A stretch of DNA of 64,000 nucleotides from Alphaproteobacteria bacterium (GTDB taxonomy: Bacteria; Pseudomonadota; Alphaproteobacteria; Rhodobacterales; Rhodobacteraceae). The stretch covers positions 1 through 64,000 of the forward strand of contig JAUIIJ010000023.1 of assembly GCA_030431825.1 (NCBI GenBank), written 5' to 3'. The notes under the pieces were generated by a model. The model searched no databases, was not told the DNA's origin, and saw nothing but the letters and a program-made list of their open reading frames with translations. Below are positions 60,483 through 64,000 of the stretch, piece by piece. How positions within the stretch are numbered: position 1 is the stretch's first letter; every line of letters starts with the position of its first letter. The translations under genes were made by a program, and so were the position numbers.

Positions 60483-61148
60483 ATGGCTCGCCTCTTTCAC
60501 GTTCCCCTTTCCCCGTTTTGCCGCAAGGTCAGACTCTCGCTGGCCGAAAAGAAGATCGAAGTCGAACTGGTAGAAGAACGGTATTGGGAAGCGGATGCAG
60601 ACTTTCTGCGCCGCAACCCTGCCGCGAAAGTTCCGGTTCTCAAGCTCGACGGGCGGATGATGGCCGAAAGTACGGCGATCTGCGAATATCTCGAGGAAAC
60701 ACGCCCGGAACCGGCGCTGCTGCCGGCATCGCCCGAAGACCGCTATGAGGTCCGCCGGCTCGTGGGATGGTTCGATGACAAGTTTCACCACGAAGTGACA
60801 TCGAAACTGCTCTATGAGCGCATCAACAAGAAGGTCACGGGGCAAGGGTATCCGGACAGCCGCAATGTCAAGGCGGGGGCGAAGGCGATCAAGTACCACC
60901 TGGATTACATGGCATGGTTGCTGGATCATCGTCGCTGGCTGGCGGGGAACGTCATGACGCTGGCGGATTTTGCGGCCGCCGCGCATCTGTCGGCCCTGGA
61001 CTACATTTCCGACGTGGACTGGAACCGGTCCTCGGTCGTCAAGGACTGGTACGCCAAGATCAAGTCCCGTCCGGCGTTTCGGTCGATCCTGGTCGATCAG
61101 GTTCCCGGCTTTCGCCCGCCGCCGCATTATGCAGATCTGGATTTCTGA
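60483..61148 (+). CDS. Glutathione S-transferase family protein
   Basis: A 221-residue protein with an N-terminal thioredoxin-like domain (VPLSPFCRKVRLSLAEKKIE; the SPFC region is where the catalytic Ser/Cys lies, and KVPVLKLDGRMMAEST holds the cis-proline and glutathione-binding residues) and a helical C-terminal domain (NVMTLADFAAAAHLSALDY). Substrate unknown. The ATG at 60483 starts MARLFHVPLSPFCRK; the frame is open 20 codons upstream but that part is not conserved. Followed by an intergenic hairpin and queG. Confidence 0.88.
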   Translation: MARLFHVPLSPFCRKVRLSLAEKKIEVELVEERYWEADADFLRRNPAAKVPVLKLDGRMMAESTAICEYLEETRPEPALLPASPEDRYEVRRLVGWFDDKFHHEVTSKLLYERINKKVTGQGYPDSRNVKAGAKAIKYHLDYMAWLLDHRRWLAGNVMTLADFAAAAHLSALDYISDVDWNRSSVVKDWYAKIKSRPAFRSILVDQVPGFRPPPHYADLDF

Positions 61149-61160
61149 TCCCTGGCGGTG

Positions 61161-61213
61161 GAGCGGGGGCGCTGCCCCCGTCGCTTGCGCAACTCCCCCG
61201 GAGTATTTTGCAA
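61161..61213. repeat. Rhodobacteraceae-type intergenic hairpin repeat
   Basis: A perfect 7-bp hairpin CGGGGGC-GCT-GCCCCCG (61164-61180) is followed by CTCCCCCGGAGTATTTTGC (61193-61211). Very similar hairpin plus CCCCCGGAGTATTT blocks are scattered between genes in many Rhodobacteraceae genomes, as I remember them. It fills the 74-bp gap between the GST gene and queG and may also terminate the GST transcript. Confidence 0.55.
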
Positions 61214-61222
61214 AGATGAAAC

Positions 61223-62293
61223 ATGTCTGACGGCCTGAAGGAGCGCCTGGTATCGCAGGCCCGGTCGGAAGGGTTCGTGTCCTGCCGCGTCTGCCGACCC
61301 TGGGATGTTCCGGAGGTTCCCGGGCGGCTCGCGGCGTTCGTGGAGGCCGGGTATCACGGGCAGATGGGCTGGATGGCCGAGCGCATGCATTGGCGCGGCG
61401 ATCCGGCGGCGCTCTGGCCGGAGGCGCGATCGGTCATCATGCTGGCGGAGAGTTATGCGCCGGAGACCGATCCGATGGCGGTTGTCGGCATGCCGGACCG
61501 GGGGGCAATCTCGGTATATGCGCGCAATCGCGATTATCACGACATGGTCAAGAAGCGGCTGAAGCGGCTGGCGCGCTGGCTGATCGGCGAGGTTGGCGGC
61601 GAGGTGAAAGTGTTCGTCGATACCGCGCCGGTGCCGGAAAAGGCGCTCGGGCAGGCGGCCGGGCTGGGCTGGCAGGGCAAGCACACCAATCTTGTCAGCC
61701 GCGACTGGGGCAACTGGGCATTCCTGGGTTCGGTGTTCACGACGCTCGACCTCGCGCCGGACCGGCGCGAAGACGATCATTGCGGATCGTGCCGGGCCTG
61801 TCTCGCCGCCTGTCCGACCGATGCCTTTCCCGCGCCCTATCAACTGGATGCGCGCCGCTGTATCTCTTACCTGACCATCGAACATCGGGGGCCGGTGGAG
61901 GAGCGTTTGCGATCGCGGATGGGCAATCGCATCTATGGCTGTGACGATTGCCTCGCCGCCTGCCCGTGGAACAAGTTTGCCGTCGCCGCAAGCGACATGC
62001 GGTATGCGGCGCGCCCGGAGTTGAACAGTCCGCCCCTTGCCGACTTGGCTGTGCTGGATGACCGGGGCTTTCGGGCCCTGTTCTCGGGATCGCCGATCAA
62101 GCGGATCGGGCGCGACCGTTTCGTGCGCAATGTGCTCTATGCCATCGGCAATTCGGGCGATCCCGCGTTGCGGAGCGTCGCCGCAGCACTGACCGATGAC
62201 CCCGACCCGGCCGTGGCGGATGCGGCACGGTGGGCGGTGCAACGGTTGCGCGATAGGGAAATTCCGGCTGGACGCAGCGGGCATGGCCACTAA
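61223..62293 (+). CDS. queG: Epoxyqueuosine reductase
   Basis: A 356-residue cobalamin-dependent iron-sulfur enzyme catalysing the last step of queuosine synthesis in tRNA. The N-terminal domain ([13 protein letters not shown]) and the ferredoxin-like domain with two 4Fe-4S motifs ([17 protein letters not shown] and [14 protein letters not shown]) are present, with a shortened C-terminal HEAT-like region. AAGATGAAAC precedes the ATG at 61223. The stop is 32 bp before the hydantoinase start, so cotranscription is possible though functionally unrelated. Confidence 0.93.
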   Translation: MSDGLKERLVSQARSEGFVSCRVCRPWDVPEVPGRLAAFVEAGYHGQMGWMAERMHWRGDPAALWPEARSVIMLAESYAPETDPMAVVGMPDRGAISVYARNRDYHDMVKKRLKRLARWLIGEVGGEVKVFVDTAPVPEKALGQAAGLGWQGKHTNLVSRDWGNWAFLGSVFTTLDLAPDRREDDHCGSCRACLAACPTDAFPAPYQLDARRCISYLTIEHRGPVEERLRSRMGNRIYGCDDCLAACPWNKFAVAASDMRYAARPELNSPPLADLAVLDDRGFRALFSGSPIKRIGRDRFVRNVLYAIGNSGDPALRSVAAALTDDPDPAVADAARWAVQRLRDREIPAGRSGHGH

Positions 62294-62325
62294 ACCGGAC
62301 GAGACATTTTGCGAGGGAGGCCCGA

Positions 62326-64000
62326 ATGGCGGTGCTGTTGGGGGTGGATACGGGCGGCACCTATACCGATGCGGTGTTGTTGCGCGACGAGATCGAGGTG
62401 ATCGCCAGCGCCAAGGCGCTGACGACGCGCGCGGACCTGGCACTCGGGATCGGCGCGGCCATTCGGGCGGTGCTGGCGCAGTCGGGGATCGCGCCCGGGG
62501 ATATTTCACTGGCCTCGCTGTCAACGACGCTCGCGACCAATGCGCTGGTAGAAGGCCAAGGAGAGCGCGTGGGGTTGATCTTTGTCGGATTCCGGCCCTC
62601 CGATCTGGAACAGAACGGATTGCGCGATGCGCTGAAGGGCGATCCGGTTGCGAGTCTCGCCGGCGGTCATAACCATGCCGGGAGCGAGGCCGCGCCGCTG
62701 GACCTTGCGGGGCTGGAGTCCTTTCTTGACAACCATGCGGATGCGCTCAGCGGTTATGCGGTGGCGGCACAATTCGCGACCCGCAACCCCGCGCATGAAC
62801 TCGCGGTGGCGCGGCGCATCGTGGAACGGACCGGCGCACCCGTCACCTGCTCGCACCATCTGTCGGCGAAACTGAATGGTCCCAAGCGGGCGGTTACCGC
62901 GGTTCTGAACGCGCGGCTGATCGGAATGATCGACCGGCTGATCGGACGCGCGCAGGATGTCCTTGATGCGCTCGAAATCGATGCGCCGATGATGGTCGTG
63001 CGCGGCGACGGGGCGTTGATGTCGGCCGAGCAGGCGCGTGCACGGCCCATCGAGACCATTCTGAGCGGACCCGCCGCGTCGATCGTCGGCGCACGCTGGC
63101 TGACCGGTGCGCAGGACGCGCTGGTTTCGGATATCGGCGGGACGACCACCGATGTCGCGGTCCTGCGCGGCGGACGCCCCGCGATCGATCCGCACGGTGC
63201 GCGTGTCGGCGGGTTTCGCACCATGGTCGAGGCGGTTGCGATGCGCACCAGCGGGCTGGGCGGCGACAGTCAGGTTCATGTGCAATCCGAGGGGCTTGCG
63301 GGTGGCGTGTTTCTCGGGCCGCGGCGAGTTCTGCCGATTTCCCTGATCGCACAGGAGGCCCCCGAAGTCGTTCACGCCGCGCTTGACGACCAGCTGCGCA
63401 ACGCGGTGCCCGGCGAACATGATGGCCGCTTCGTGCGCGCCCTGCCCGGCATTGCAAGGGGCGAGATGCCGCCGCGCGAGACCGAGTTGCTGGCGCGGAT
63501 CGGGACGCAGGTGCATCCGCTTGGGCATATCCTGCGCAGCCGCATGGAACGTGGCGCATTGGGGCGATTGATCGATCGCGGATTGGTGCAGGTCGGTGGC
63601 GTCACGCCGTCGGATGCCAGCCATGTTCTGGGCCTGCTCGCCGCGTGGGACGTCGAGGCCGCGGCCAAGGCGCTGGCCCTGATGGCGCGGCGCCGGACCG
63701 GATCGGGCGACCGGTTGGCGGCTTCGGCGGCCGATCTTGCCCGCATGATCGTGAATCAGCTGACCGAACAGACCGCCGTGACGCTGCTGGAGACCGCCTT
63801 TGCCGAAGACCCCGCCGGGTTCGACTTGCCGCCGGACCAGCTGGCGCGCCATGTGCTGCTGCAAAAGGCGCTTGCGGGGCATCGCGGATTGCTGGCGCTG
63901 GATGCCGCGTTGAACGTCGACGTGGTCGGGCTCGGCGCGTCGGCACCGACATATTATCCGGCTGTGGGGCAACGGCTGCATTGCCGGATGATCCTGCCGG
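62326..64000 (+). CDS. Hydantoinase/oxoprolinase family protein (HyuA-type), cut by window end
   Basis: An open frame from the ATG at 62326 (GGGAGG at 62315-62320 upstream) to the window edge: 558 codons with no stop. Both ATP-binding motifs of the ASKHA fold are present: MAVLLGVDTGGTYTDAVLL at residues 1-19 and LVSDIGGTTTDVAVLRGG near residue 270, with the RGDGALMS and ETILSGPAASIVGA blocks typical of HyuA/OplAH. Members hydrolyse cyclic amides such as hydantoins or 5-oxoproline with ATP. Whether a HyuB partner follows is not visible. A long antisense frame over it is a shadow. Confidence 0.88.
   Translation, partial: MAVLLGVDTGGTYTDAVLLRDEIEVIASAKALTTRADLALGIGAAIRAVLAQSGIAPGDISLASLSTTLATNALVEGQGERVGLIFVGFRPSDLEQNGLRDALKGDPVASLAGGHNHAGSEAAPLDLAGLESFLDNHADALSGYAVAAQFATRNPAHELAVARRIVERTGAPVTCSHHLSAKLNGPKRAVTAVLNARLIGMIDRLIGRAQDVLDALEIDAPMMVVRGDGALMSAEQARARPIETILSGPAASIVGARWLTGAQDALVSDIGGTTTDVAVLRGGRPAIDPHGARVGGFRTMVEAVAMRTSGLGGDSQVHVQSEGLAGGVFLGPRRVLPISLIAQEAPEVVHAALDDQLRNAVPGEHDGRFVRALPGIARGEMPPRETELLARIGTQVHPLGHILRSRMERGALGRLIDRGLVQVGGVTPSDASHVLGLLAAWDVEAAAKALALMARRRTGSGDRLAASAADLARMIVNQLTEQTAVTLLETAFAEDPAGFDLPPDQLARHVLLQKALAGHRGLLALDAALNVDVVGLGASAPTYYPAVGQRLHCRMILP

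Noticed and set aside
62521..63981. 486-codon open frame on the minus strand
   Set aside because: It is antisense to the hydantoinase gene, which has both ATP-binding motifs in the plus frame; the translation shows no family features.

Overview
The window is GC-rich chromosomal DNA that reads as a marine Roseobacter-group alphaproteobacterium (Rhodobacteraceae). The grounds are the gpmI-envC-ctpA block, the TauR/Tpa/Xsc/SoeABC taurine genes with TauR boxes of the form CTGGACTTAA, multidomain FAD-GcvT demethylating dehydrogenases, TRAP transporters, a GT14-DUF5928-type protein and family-typical intergenic hairpins. No rRNA, tRNA, CRISPR array or prophage was seen. The extreme left end carries what looks like the terminus of an IS21-family element. 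The right end cuts a hydantoinase/oxoprolinase-type gene.

Layout. (1) 232-4196: cell-envelope and glycolysis block ctpA, envC-like, gpmI. (2) 4408-11539: amine-compound region with a MarR regulator, a creatinase/ectoine-hydrolase-like M24 protein, a class III aminotransferase and a spermidine/putrescine-type ABC transporter. (3) 11699-20444: an RpiR-type regulator facing a seven-gene operon: an N-formylglutamate-amidohydrolase-like protein, TRAP transporter QMP, a glutamine-synthetase-like gamma-glutamyl ligase, an aldehyde dehydrogenase and an iron-type alcohol dehydrogenase. It ends at a 10-bp-stem hairpin and looks like a gamma-glutamyl shielding pathway for an amino alcohol or amine. (4) 21356-36659: taurine to sulfate. 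TauABC import taurine, Tpa makes sulfoacetaldehyde, Xsc makes acetyl phosphate and sulfite, Pta makes acetyl-CoA, a citrate synthase sits divergent to pta, and SoeABC oxidises sulfite in the cytoplasm. TauR boxes stand in front of tpa, tauR and xsc. (5) 36691-50189: housekeeping genes (lytic transglycosylase, smpB, sulfurtransferase, aromatic aminotransferase, pnp, peroxiredoxin, aldehyde dehydrogenase) with single glycan-modification genes scattered among them (GT14-like, sulfotransferase, GT25, GT11). Two copies of a structured ~104-bp repeat lie in convergent gene junctions here. (6) 51453-58875: a six-gene leftward operon with an XRE-cupin regulator, a LysE exporter, a GFA protein and a methyl-group demethylation set: two FAD-GcvT fusion dehydrogenases around a zinc-type homocysteine methyltransferase. 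This suggests glycine betaine, dimethylglycine and sarcosine use. (7) 58968-64000: fRMsr, mtgA, a GST, queG and the start of a hydantoinase.

Together the window is a sequence of osmolyte and amine catabolic modules (taurine, methylated glycines, an unidentified amine or amino alcohol), each with its own transporter and regulator, set between ordinary core genes. The least explained items are the RpiR/TRAP/gamma-glutamyl operon, the M24-aminotransferase pair, the enlarged TauC permease and the convergent-junction repeat.
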